Shown here one piece after another: positions 16,316 to 23,583 of a stretch of DNA of 27,912 bases. The notes beneath the pieces were generated by a model that was not told the origin of the DNA, ran no database searches, and was given only the letters and a program-made list of their open reading frames with translations. The DNA is from Bacteroidales bacterium UBA4363 (GTDB lineage: Bacteria > Bacteroidota > Bacteroidia > Bacteroidales > Paludibacteraceae): contig DGSL01000025.1 in NCBI GenBank assembly GCA_002393965.1, positions 1 through 27,912 on the forward strand, written 5' to 3'. How positions within the stretch are numbered: position 1 is the stretch's first letter; every line of letters begins with the position of its first letter. Made by a program: the position numbers and the translations under genes.

Positions 16316-17299
16316 TTAAGATCTTTTCTTTACGGTCTCATATATTTCAGCAATGCGTTTCGAAATGGACAGGGCATCCAATCGGTCCTTTACAATCCGT
16401 TCCGCTCCCTTTGTCCGTTCGGATGATGCCAGTGCCTTCAGCAGTCCATCGGAAAGGGCTTCCGATACAGGAGCGCACACGTAGCAGCCGTCCACTCCTT
16501 CTGTCCGTTCTCTTACATCGCCTACGTCTGTTGCGACAATGGGGCATCCGCAGGCTAAGGCTTCCTTGATAACCTGAGGCGACCCTTCCATTTTGGAGGT
16601 CAGAAGCAGGCAGTCCACCGCATTGAACAGCGTAGCGCATTCCTCACGTGAATATCCTCGCAGTTCGAGCAATTGTGCCTTCTGCTCAGCCTTTTGATTA
16701 TATCGTTCGATCGTTTCTTTTGCCAAAGGGTAGTTCTTGACCTCGACTTCAAAGAAACCGGCAAACAGAACCAGTTTCTTATCCTGGTCTAATCCCATTG
16801 CCTTTCTTGCAGACTGTTTATCCTTCTGACAAAACAGTTCCGTATCCACGGCACAAGGAATCAGAGAACAGTCTTTTTCGGACTTCTCTCCACAGGCAAT
16901 ACGCATTGTTTTTCTCGACACAAAGATGTTATGTGCCGACAGGAGCATTGACAGACGGGAGAGGGGCAGCACCTTCGGATTATTGATATCCGAACCGTGA
17001 TACGTCGTCACGACGGGAACACGTCGTTGCAGGTTGGAAAGGAGACCTGCAATGCCATAATGAGCATGGATGATGTCCGGCTGGAAATCCCGTATGGCAT
17101 GACGAAGCCTTATGTAGGCATTGTAATAGCCTCGAATTCCGATCCCTTCGGTATGGATGGCATCATTATGGCAGATGTCAAACAATTGGAATCGGTATCC
17201 CAGCCGTTCTATCTGATGAACCTGATCAGGGATGAAGGGGGAGGGTTCTCCATGGTGGTATCGTGAGACGACTAATATGCGCAGAGGTTCCGTCATCAT
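16316..17299 (-). CDS. glycosyltransferase family 4
   Basis: The 327-residue protein has the GT-B fold pattern of GT4: an N-terminal acceptor domain beginning LRILVVSRYHHGEPSPF with DIIHAHYGIAG and VVTTYHGSD, and a C-terminal nucleotide-sugar domain with LVLFAGFFEVEVKNYP and EGSPQVIKEALACGCPIVATDVGDV, which holds the E-x7-E type donor motif. It should add a sugar to a lipid-linked or surface glycan on the cytoplasmic face; donor and acceptor cannot be told. It is the first gene of the five-gene unit ending in the pectin methylesterase. Starts at 17299 and 17296 are equivalent. Confidence 0.88.
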   Translation of the reverse strand: MMTEPLRILVVSRYHHGEPSPFIPDQVHQIERLGYRFQLFDICHNDAIHTEGIGIRGYYNAYIRLRHAIRDFQPDIIHAHYGIAGLLSNLQRRVPVVTTYHGSDINNPKVLPLSRLSMLLSAHNIFVSRKTMRIACGEKSEKDCSLIPCAVDTELFCQKDKQSARKAMGLDQDKKLVLFAGFFEVEVKNYPLAKETIERYNQKAEQKAQLLELRGYSREECATLFNAVDCLLLTSKMEGSPQVIKEALACGCPIVATDVGDVRERTEGVDGCYVCAPVSEALSDGLLKALASSERTKGAERIVKDRLDALSISKRIAEIYETVKKRS

Positions 17300-17333
17300 G
17301 AAATTTATTTCTGTGGACTAAGCGTTCTGAAAA

Positions 17334-17341
17334 CAAAAATA
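17334..17341 (-). promoter_or_regulatory. -7 box for the glycosyltransferase operon
   Basis: On the minus strand this reads TATTTTTG, a perfect TAnnTTTG, 34 bp before the glycosyltransferase start. No good TTTG was found 19-21 bp upstream, so the promoter would rely on the -7 element alone or on an activator. Confidence 0.45.
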
Positions 17342-17375
17342 CAAAATAATGAAATGACTGAGGAGGTGAAGTGTC

Positions 17376-17419
17376 AAAAAATAGGGAGAATCTGACACTC
17401 GCTTGTGCAGATTCTCCCT
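17376..17419 (-). terminator. rho-independent terminator of the metB-cysK unit
   Basis: A 12-bp stem (AGGGAGAATCTG at 17383-17394 with its complement at 17408-17419), extended inside by CAC/GTG, is followed on the minus strand by ATTTTTTG. It lies about 250 bp beyond the cysK stop, but only 10 bp beyond the stop of a 53-codon ORF. Confidence 0.85.
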
Positions 17420-17428
17420 GTCAACACT

Positions 17429-17590
17429 TTAAATCAGAAACTTCGCACAGTACCCAGTGGCGATGGATAGAAGAGAATCAATTCTTTTTCGACAGTTCCT
17501 TTTTTGAGTCCTGGCATCGTACGAGCACCCTCGACTCTGCCCATTTACCTTGCAGAAAAGGTCTGTCTGCCCTTGGTAGCTATGCTCCAT
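17429..17590 (-). CDS. possible 53-residue Cys-containing small protein
   Basis: Downstream of cysK on the same strand an ATG at 17590 opens a 53-codon frame that begins MEHSYQGQTDLFCKVNG and ends SLLSIATGYCAKFLI. It is rich in Arg, Lys and Ser and has four Cys residues. No family is recognised. It ends 10 bp before the operon terminator, which gives it a plausible place in the transcript, but there is no independent sign of translation. An overlapping frame is also open for about 35 codons, so the stretch may be a gene remnant or non-coding 3' sequence. Confidence 0.22.
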   Translation of the reverse strand: MEHSYQGQTDLFCKVNGQSRGCSYDARTQKRNCRKRIDSLLSIATGYCAKFLI

Positions 17591-17670
17591 CTCTTTTCCT
17601 CTGTTTGAATCTCTGCTTTAATAAAGTAATGATTCAAAATAATATATGTAAATAGTTGTTTTTATGGTAT

Positions 17671-18585
17671 TTAAAATAGTCCTTTTGAGAAATATCTATC
17701 TCCTCTATCTGGGAAAATTGCCACGATATTGCCATGTTCTATTTCAGACGCGACCTTCAAGGCGGCGTGAAGGGCGGCTCCGGATGAGGAACCAGCGACA
17801 ATACCTTCCTTGAGTGCCACTTCATGAACGGCGGAGAAGGCCTGTTCGTCGTTGACCTTGATCACACGATCGATCAGAGAAAGGTCCATGGTGTCTGCCA
17901 CGAAGTTATTGCCGATGCCTTCGATTTTATAGTCGCCGTGTTCTCCACCTCCGATGGTGGATCCGACGGGGTCGGCAAGGATGCCTCTGGTGAATGGGTT
18001 GTGTTCCTTGATGTATCGCAGAACTCCCGTAATGGTCCCTCCGGATCCGGCGCCGGCAACGACATAGTCCACATCGCCGTCCAGATCCTTGTATATTTCA
18101 GGTCCCGTGGTTTCGTAATGGGCCTGTGGGTTGCTGGCATTGACAAACTGTCCGAGGGAGATCGCCCCTTTCGTTTCCTTCTTGATCTCGTCCGCCTTGC
18201 GGATGGCTCCGAGCATCCCTTCTTCGCTTGGAGTGTGGATGATCTTAGCTCCCAAAGCCCGCATGATGGCTTGTTTTTCGCTAGAGAACTTCTCGGGCAC
18301 GACAAACAGGACCTTGTATCCACGGTTCAGTGCGGCGAACGCAATGCCTATTCCCATATTGCCAGCTGTGGCCTCAATGATGGTGCTTCCTTTGTGCAGT
18401 TCTCCTTTTTTCTCCGCATTCTCAATCATATAGGTAGCGGTGCGATCCTTGGTGGAGCCAGCAGGATTGTAGAGTTCCAATTTTGCGAAAAGATTCACCC
18501 CGGGCTTGACCCCTAAGTGAGACAGTCGAACCAGTGGCGTATTGCCAATGAGTTCTTTCATGGAATTATAATATCTCATAACCAA
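17671..18585 (-). CDS. cysK: cysteine synthase / cystathionine beta-synthase family PLP enzyme
   Basis: This 304-residue fold-type II PLP enzyme has its Schiff-base lysine at Lys46 in PAGSTKDRT, the substrate loop EATAGNMGIGIAFA, and the phosphate-binding GAGSGGTITG. CysK makes cysteine from O-acetylserine and sulfide. However, features such as EATAGN, LFVVPEKFSSEKQ and YKIEGIG resemble the MccA/CBS-like branch, which uses homocysteine and serine in reverse transsulfuration. Pairing with a cystathionine gamma-synthase/lyase gene 29 bp upstream supports that alternative. No CBS regulatory domain is present. Starts at 18585, 18579 and 18561 are possible. Confidence 0.85.
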   Translation of the reverse strand: MVMRYYNSMKELIGNTPLVRLSHLGVKPGVNLFAKLELYNPAGSTKDRTATYMIENAEKKGELHKGSTIIEATAGNMGIGIAFAALNRGYKVLFVVPEKFSSEKQAIMRALGAKIIHTPSEEGMLGAIRKADEIKKETKGAISLGQFVNASNPQAHYETTGPEIYKDLDGDVDYVVAGAGSGGTITGVLRYIKEHNPFTRGILADPVGSTIGGGEHGDYKIEGIGNNFVADTMDLSLIDRVIKVNDEQAFSAVHEVALKEGIVAGSSSGAALHAALKVASEIEHGNIVAIFPDRGDRYFSKGLF

Positions 18586-18614
18586 TATTCCAGTTTTAAG
18601 TAAAGGTTTAGTTT

Positions 18615-19784
18615 TTATTTCTTAATTTCTGATGAATCAATAGCTTGGTCTATGTCATTTATTAAGTCGTCGATCAACTCGATTCCAATTGAAAGCCGTA
18701 TGAGTCCATCGGTAATCCCCACTTTCTCGCGCACGTCCTTCGGTATGGAGGCATGGGTCATAGAGGCCGGATGGCATACCAGGCTTTCCACGCCTCCGAG
18801 ACTTTCGGCCAGCATGATGAGCCGCAGACTTTTGAAGAACAGTCGGACATCATACCGTTCAGGATTCAGTTCAAAAGAAATCATGGCACCTCCGTTCTTG
18901 GCTTGTTTCCGGTTGACCTCGAATCCGGGGTCGTTCTGCAGTCCAGGGTAGTAGATTTTTCTGACTGCGGGATGATGAAGCAAATGACTGACCATCTTCT
19001 CGGCATTGGAGACGTGTCGATCCAGTCGGACGGAGAGCGTTTTGATACCCCTCTGAAGCAGAAAACTGTCAAAAGGTCCCAACGTACCTCCCGTTGCATT
19101 CTGAATAAAAGCCAACTGTTCGCACAACTCGTTGTTGCGTGCGACCACCAGTCCTGCTATGACATCAGAATGTCCGCCGAGGTATTTCGTTGCGGAGTAA
19201 ACAACGATGTCAGCCCCTAATTCAAGCGGTTTTTGCAGATAGGGAGTCATGAAGGTGTTATCGACAATGACCAACAGGCCATGACGGTGAGCGATATCAG
19301 CGACAGCCTGTATGTCGGTGACCGTCAGCAGTGGATTGGCCGGACTTTCGATCAGAACGGCTCTGGCATCCGGAGAGATGGCGGATTCAAAGTGATTCAG
19401 GTCGCCAGTATCCGCGATGGTATAAGAGAGTCCGAAGTTTTTCCAGACCTTGTCCAGGATGCGGTAGGTACCGCCATAGACATTGCTTGATATCAGTACG
19501 CGGTCGCCCTCTCTGAGGAGAGATAGTACGGCGTTGATGGCAGCCATGCCACTGGCAAAGGCAAAGCCTCCGGTTCCACCATCGAGATCAGCAATGAGCG
19601 ATTCGAGAGCGGCGCGTGTCGGGTTGCCTGTGCGGGCATATTCCCATCCTTCGCGTCGGATTCCCAATCCGTCCTGTTTGAAGGTGGAAGTCAGATAGAC
19701 AGGGACATTGACAGCCCCGGTGTGTTCGTCCAACGAGATACCTCCGTGGATGAGTTTTGTTTCGATGTTGTCAGAATGATTCAT
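18615..19784 (-). CDS. metB: cystathionine gamma-synthase/lyase family PLP enzyme
   Basis: This 389-residue fold-type I enzyme belongs to the Cys/Met metabolism PLP family (PF01053). It begins with the usual ETKLIHGGISLDEHTGAV and has EYARTGNPTR, FASGMAAINAV, VDNTFMTPYLQKPLELGAD, the PLP lysine Lys200 in YSATKYLGGHSDV, and ESLVCHPASMTHASI. Members may act as cystathionine gamma-synthase (MetB), gamma-lyase (MccB) or beta-lyase, and sequence inspection cannot decide. Together with the downstream CysK/CBS-like gene it most probably interconverts homocysteine and cysteine. It has a candidate promoter 37 bp upstream and diverges from a lipoprotein gene. Confidence 0.9.
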   Translation of the reverse strand: MNHSDNIETKLIHGGISLDEHTGAVNVPVYLTSTFKQDGLGIRREGWEYARTGNPTRAALESLIADLDGGTGGFAFASGMAAINAVLSLLREGDRVLISSNVYGGTYRILDKVWKNFGLSYTIADTGDLNHFESAISPDARAVLIESPANPLLTVTDIQAVADIAHRHGLLVIVDNTFMTPYLQKPLELGADIVVYSATKYLGGHSDVIAGLVVARNNELCEQLAFIQNATGGTLGPFDSFLLQRGIKTLSVRLDRHVSNAEKMVSHLLHHPAVRKIYYPGLQNDPGFEVNRKQAKNGGAMISFELNPERYDVRLFFKSLRLIMLAESLGGVESLVCHPASMTHASIPKDVREKVGITDGLIRLSIGIELIDDLINDIDQAIDSSEIKK

Positions 19785-19820
19785 GATAGAAATGATTTAA
19801 AGTGTTTGTGATGACGGGTA

Positions 19821-19851
19821 CAAAGGTCGGGCAATCCGAGACAGGTCGAAA
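19821..19851 (-). promoter_or_regulatory. candidate metB promoter
   Basis: On the minus strand TTTC (19848-19851) is followed after 19 bp by GACCTTTG (19821-19828); each box has one mismatch to the Bacteroides consensus. Transcription would start near 19814, leaving about 30 nt of leader. Confidence 0.5.
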
Positions 19852-19892
19852 TACCATGTTTCTTCTATTTTACTACCACAAATAAGGTATAA

Positions 19893-19930
19893 GGTGGAGG
19901 GGATGGAGGGATGGAGGGGATGGAGGGGGT
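19893..19930. repeat. G-rich short tandem repeat between divergent promoters
   Basis: About four imperfect copies of an 8-9 bp unit, GATGGAGGG-like, run from 19893 to 19930. The tract lies between the metB promoter and the -33 region of the lipoprotein promoter. G-runs of three to five bases alternate with AT or A, so copy-number change or a G-rich secondary structure is possible. Confidence 0.7.
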
Positions 19931-19931
19931 G

Positions 19932-19963
19932 TGTGGAAATTGATGTTTTTGTTTGTATCTTTG
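19932..19963 (+). promoter_or_regulatory. promoter of the DUF3298-like lipoprotein gene
   Basis: TATCTTTG at 19956-19963 is a perfect TAnnTTTG. TGTG at 19932-19935, with a 20-bp spacer, is a three-of-four match to the -33 box and abuts the tandem repeat. The predicted start of transcription near 19970 rules out an upstream GTG start for the following gene. Confidence 0.6.
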
Positions 19964-19992
19964 AATCTGTCAACTTTAGAAATCTTACGAAT

Positions 19993-20919
19993 ATGTACCG
20001 AACCTATTTTTGTCGCTTGCTCATTCCGTCGTTCATGGCTCTGTGCGGTCTGACACTTGCTTCATGTCGGAACTCGTCCGCACTATCGGCGGTGGACATG
20101 GCGTCAACAGAGGATGTTTTGGCTGATTCTGCCACGCATGAGCCACTCCTGATCGGGCAGGATACCGTCTTTTGTGTGAGATTGTCTTCTGTTTCTGACA
20201 TGGGTGGTTCTGTCTATGCGAAGCACGATTCGGTGGTATGCGTAATGGCTTCTTCGTATGGTGATACGACAACATGTGTGTTCGTCTATCCCCGTACTGG
20301 CAGGAAAGAAGTTGATACTTCTATTCTTCATTCCGTCAGCGATGCGGTGGGCGGTTCATACGCTGGACCGTACAGAAGTGGGTTGACGCTGGCAAGACAC
20401 TATGCCCTTGACAACATGAAGACCATCATGGAAGGGATGTCAGACGTCCGAGACATTTCCTACGAACAGGGTTCCTGTGAGTACTTCGTCAGTCCGGAAT
20501 ACGAGACCTCCCGAATGTTCAACCTGACCGTGAGCTACTATACCTATATGGGAGGCGTTCACGGCATGCATGGTATCGGAGGGCTCATCATCCGGAGTAG
20601 TGACGGCAAACGGATGGAACTGTCAGACCTTCTCCGGTCCGATTATGACCGGCAGAAGTGGCAGCATCTAATCCGAAGAGGCCTGCGGGAGTATTTCGGC
20701 TGTCAGACAGATGAGGAACTGCGAGAATCCCTACAGGTGGAAGATTTCTCAACTATTCCTATGCCTCAGATGTCTCCCTATTTCACAGAAGAGGGCCTCG
20801 TGGTCAGTTATCAGCCTTACGAAATAGCCTGTTATGCGGCTGGGGTTCCGTCGTTTGTCATTCCGCAACATGAGTTACTGCCATTCCTCTCCGCTGAGGG
20901 TCTCGGGCTGCTCAGATAG
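19993..20919 (+). CDS. DUF3298-like lipoprotein
   Basis: The frame is open further upstream, but that part covers the tandem repeat and promoter, so the ATG at 19993 is taken, giving 308 residues. Residues 1-25 are a lipoprotein signal (MYRTYFCRLL, hydrophobic core, lipobox LASC with Cys25), so the protein should be lipid-anchored in the envelope. The C-terminal half has features of the DUF3298/RsiV-like domain: LTVSYYTYMGGVHGMHG, then a 'DGKRMELSDLL' segment and YFTEEGLVVSYQPYEIACYAAG with the closing IPQHELLPFL. The function of these Bacteroidota proteins is unknown. It appears monocistronic. Confidence 0.8.
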   Translation: MYRTYFCRLLIPSFMALCGLTLASCRNSSALSAVDMASTEDVLADSATHEPLLIGQDTVFCVRLSSVSDMGGSVYAKHDSVVCVMASSYGDTTTCVFVYPRTGRKEVDTSILHSVSDAVGGSYAGPYRSGLTLARHYALDNMKTIMEGMSDVRDISYEQGSCEYFVSPEYETSRMFNLTVSYYTYMGGVHGMHGIGGLIIRSSDGKRMELSDLLRSDYDRQKWQHLIRRGLREYFGCQTDEELRESLQVEDFSTIPMPQMSPYFTEEGLVVSYQPYEIACYAAGVPSFVIPQHELLPFLSAEGLGLLR

Positions 20920-21193
20920 GCAAGAGTCGAAAGAGAGAGAAGTCTGTTGTCTGATGTTTTTTTATCCTACCTTTTTTCCTGTAAAATACAGCCACGTCTG
21001 CTATCCATGGTCAGGACAACGGCAGACAGGAGCGTATCCCGGACTAACCTTGGTACCAAATACGTTTTTACTTGCCGCGTTTCAAAGCAAGGAGAGGGTC
21101 GGAGACCTGAGCATACCATACGTTGTACAGACCTGAACCAACGGTGACGAGCAAAGGGCGTAAAAAGGACTATTGAAAATAAACTCTTTTGCT
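20920..21193 (+). other. intergenic stretch, nothing definite
   Basis: Between the lipoprotein and the SGNH gene no supported gene was seen. Open frames of 60-100 codons here have unlikely composition and no recognisable family. No clear hairpin terminator was found after the lipoprotein gene; a T7 run occurs near 20958. Confidence 0.5.
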
Positions 21194-21201
21194 TACCTTT
21201 G
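21194..21201 (+). promoter_or_regulatory. -7 box of the SGNH/MBOAT/DHHW cassette
   Basis: TACCTTTG is a perfect TAnnTTTG. The -33 match is weak (ATTG with an 18-bp spacer). Transcription would start near 21208, inside or next to a T8 tract (21208-21215). Confidence 0.5.
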
Positions 21202-21228
21202 TCTCTGTTTTTTTTAGAAACGAACGGT

Positions 21229-22074
21229 TTGTACTTCCTTCGTTTACATAGGGTCCTTGTGTCGGCGGTTTTCTACTTCGGACTGCCGGTATTCCTTCAC
21301 TTTTCCATGGCGGCACGATCTGCCACTACTATGGATTCACAGTCCCTGTCTGTCGGCAGCGTTGTTTTCCTGGGTGATTCTCATACTTGGCTGGGAGGTA
21401 ATGACTGTACGCGCGAAGAGGGATGGACATCCTCATTCCGTTCGTTCTTCTCCAACTCGTCCTATCGCAGTTATGCGCGCAGTGGAGCCACGTGGACGCA
21501 TACCTCGCGGACCAGTGCCGACGTTCGGGACAGTTCCTCCATTCTTTCCGACAAGAACGTTATCTACAACCAGATTCTCCGTCTCCGTAATGACGTGCAA
21601 GCGCATCGTATACCATCGCCCGACCTGATTATTATCCTCGCAGGCACCAACGATGCCTGGTTTGGCGCCAGCCGTCCGAACCGTTTCGGAGTCTCTCCAG
21701 AGACAGCGTTCTTCGAGTCAGACTCTGTCCTTCTATGCTATACCCCGGGCTCGCTGACCAGTCTCTCCCTCGCCTTGCGTTACGACTGCCTCCTCCTCCG
21801 GCATTTCTTCCCACAAGCCCGTCTTGTCCTGCTCACTCCGTTTCAGTCCACCGCCTTTCCAGTGCATGATTTGCGAGTGACGGCGTCCATTATCGAATCC
21901 TGTGCCAACAGACTTGGCATTGACCTTATCCGACTGGACACACCCACCCTTATCAGCGCGGCCCGCGAGCGACGCAGGCGAACGTTCACCGTCGATGGCA
22001 CGCATACGAACAAGTCCGGTGCGCGGCGCATAGGAGAATATGTTGCGCGGCGCATAGGCTCTCTAATTCAGTAA
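21229..22074 (+). CDS. secreted SGNH/GDSL hydrolase
   Basis: The frame is open from 21199, but that start would overlap the promoter. A TTG at 21229 gives a good signal peptide (YFLRLHR, then a hydrophobic stretch to SMAARSA), so it is chosen with reservation; GTG at 21259 and ATG at 21307 are alternatives. The protein then has about 281 residues. SGNH blocks are VVFLGDSHTW (Ser51), LAGTNDAW, and a C-terminal TVDGTHTNKSG (Asp256, His259). It probably removes or transfers an O-acyl group in the periplasm. Its stop is 13 bp before the MBOAT gene, with an A8 tract between, which ties it to the polysaccharide acetylation cassette. Confidence 0.8.
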   Translation: MYFLRLHRVLVSAVFYFGLPVFLHFSMAARSATTMDSQSLSVGSVVFLGDSHTWLGGNDCTREEGWTSSFRSFFSNSSYRSYARSGATWTHTSRTSADVRDSSSILSDKNVIYNQILRLRNDVQAHRIPSPDLIIILAGTNDAWFGASRPNRFGVSPETAFFESDSVLLCYTPGSLTSLSLALRYDCLLLRHFFPQARLVLLTPFQSTAFPVHDLRVTASIIESCANRLGIDLIRLDTPTLISAARERRRRTFTVDGTHTNKSGARRIGEYVARRIGSLIQ

Positions 22075-22080
22075 AAAAAA
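22073..22080 (+). promoter_or_regulatory. A8 tract before the MBOAT start
   Basis: Eight A residues begin within the SGNH stop codon (TAA at 22072-22074) and end seven bases before the MBOAT ATG. This is the plus-strand example of the coding-strand A tracts seen at minus-strand junctions. Confidence 0.35.
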
Positions 22081-22087
22081 GATTACG

Positions 22088-23581
22088 ATGGTATTTTCGG
22101 ACCTGATTTTTCTTTTCATCTTCATTCCGCTGTTCCTGCTGACCTACTTTCTTGCTCTCAGTGTGGACAGGACGTTGCTTACTCCACGTCCACTGCGCAG
22201 ACGCCGTCATTATGTCTGCACACTGCGCAACGCCGTCCTCATCCTCTTTTCGCTCATCTTCTACGCCTGGGGAGAGCCTGTCTATGTTCTTCTTATGGTC
22301 GGCAGTGTTCTCTTGAACTACCTGCTCGGGATGCTCATCGGAGCATACGACGTCTCCCTTGGCAAGCGCAAGGCGGCTCTCATTCTCGGTATCGTGCTTA
22401 ATGTGTCCATTCTGGGAGTTTTCAAGTATGCCGGTCTCATAGCCACCACGCTTGCATCGTTTAGCCTTCCGTTCCACGACCCGCACATTGTACTCCCGAT
22501 CGGTATCAGTTTCTATATCTTCCAAAGCATTTCCTACCTTGTCGATGTCTATCGGCGTGAAGCCCCCCCTCAGCGCAATTTCTTCGGCTTGTTGCTCTAT
22601 ATCTCCATGTTCCCGCAACTCATCGCGGGACCTATCGTGCGCTATACTACCATTGCTACCGACATCCGTCGCCGTCACGTCACTGCCGTCGACGTGAGCG
22701 AGGGCATCTGGCGTTTCCTTATCGGTCTGGGCAAGAAGGTTCTCCTTGCCAACCAGCTCTCTGCGGTCTCCATGCAGTTCTTAGGCGGAGGATTCATTTC
22801 GGGCGGTCATCCTGACTCACAACTCACCGTCGCCGGTGCGGCTCTGGGCATTGTGGCCTTCACCTTACAGATTTTCTATGACTTCTCCGGTTACAGCGAC
22901 ATGGCCATCGGCCTGGGCCGCTGTCTTGGTTTCCGCTTCAACGAGAACTTCCGTCATCCCTACTGTTCCTCATCCATCACGGAGTTCTGGCGTCGTTGGC
23001 ATATCTCGCTCGGCTCCTTCTTCCGCGACTATGTCTATATCCCAATGGGAGGCAACCGCCGTCATCAGGCACTCAATATCTTCGTTGTCTGGATGCTCAC
23101 GGGTCTCTGGCACGGAGCGTCCTGGAACTTCGCACTCTGGGGGCTCTTCTTTGGGGTGATCGTCTTTCTTGAGAAGTTTACCATTCTCCGTCTTGTATCG
23201 TTTGCGTGGAAGCCCTTTCTGCACCTTTATGCCCTTGTGGTGGTTGTCATCGGGTGGGGCATCTTTTATTTTGAAGACTTTTCCGACATGCGTTTCTTCT
23301 TCGCGACCCTCTTCCATCTCCGAGGAGACCTGTTCGATTTCACGGTTGAAAGTGCATTCTGGGATCATTTCTGGATATTCGTCCTTGCCGTTCTCTTCTC
23401 GCTGCCTATCTATGACAGCGCCACGAAAATGGCGGACGTCACCATTCAGCGTTTCTCTCCATTCTTGCGCACGGTACTCGTCTTAGGCGTACGCATAGTG
23501 ATGTCCCTTTTTATCTTGTCGTTTTCTGTGGCTCTCCTGGTCGGAGATACGAATAATGCCTTCATCTATACACGATTTTGA
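22088..23581 (+). CDS. MBOAT O-acyltransferase (AlgI/DltB-like)
   Basis: The 497-residue polytopic membrane protein begins MVFSDLIFLFIFIPLFLL and has many hydrophobic segments, as in AlgI of alginate acetylation and DltB. Signature blocks are PIGISFYIFQSISYLVDVYR, FPQLIAGPIVRY, FYDFSGYSDMAIGLGRCLGF, FWRRWHISLGSFFRDYVYIPMGGNR (His305) and TGLWHGASWNF, which holds the invariant His342. Such proteins pass an acetyl group from the cytoplasm across the inner membrane to periplasmic SGNH-fold acetyltransferases. Here two DHHW proteins follow directly and would be the partners. The DHHW gene's ATG lies only 3 bp after the stop. Confidence 0.95.
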   Translation: MVFSDLIFLFIFIPLFLLTYFLALSVDRTLLTPRPLRRRRHYVCTLRNAVLILFSLIFYAWGEPVYVLLMVGSVLLNYLLGMLIGAYDVSLGKRKAALILGIVLNVSILGVFKYAGLIATTLASFSLPFHDPHIVLPIGISFYIFQSISYLVDVYRREAPPQRNFFGLLLYISMFPQLIAGPIVRYTTIATDIRRRHVTAVDVSEGIWRFLIGLGKKVLLANQLSAVSMQFLGGGFISGGHPDSQLTVAGAALGIVAFTLQIFYDFSGYSDMAIGLGRCLGFRFNENFRHPYCSSSITEFWRRWHISLGSFFRDYVYIPMGGNRRHQALNIFVVWMLTGLWHGASWNFALWGLFFGVIVFLEKFTILRLVSFAWKPFLHLYALVVVVIGWGIFYFEDFSDMRFFFATLFHLRGDLFDFTVESAFWDHFWIFVLAVLFSLPIYDSATKMADVTIQRFSPFLRTVLVLGVRIVMSLFILSFSVALLVGDTNNAFIYTRF

Positions 23582-23583
23582 CT

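Noticed and set aside
17824..18516. 230-codon plus-strand frame opposite cysK
   Set aside because: It is a shadow of a PLP enzyme with intact motifs in the other strand.
20947..21147. 66-codon ORF after the lipoprotein gene
   Set aside because: No family resemblance, no promoter or leader signal, and an overlapping frame is equally open.
21986..22678. 230-codon minus-strand frame opposite the MBOAT gene
   Set aside because: Highly charged composition is the mirror of a hydrophobic membrane protein read antisense; no independent start or promoter signal.
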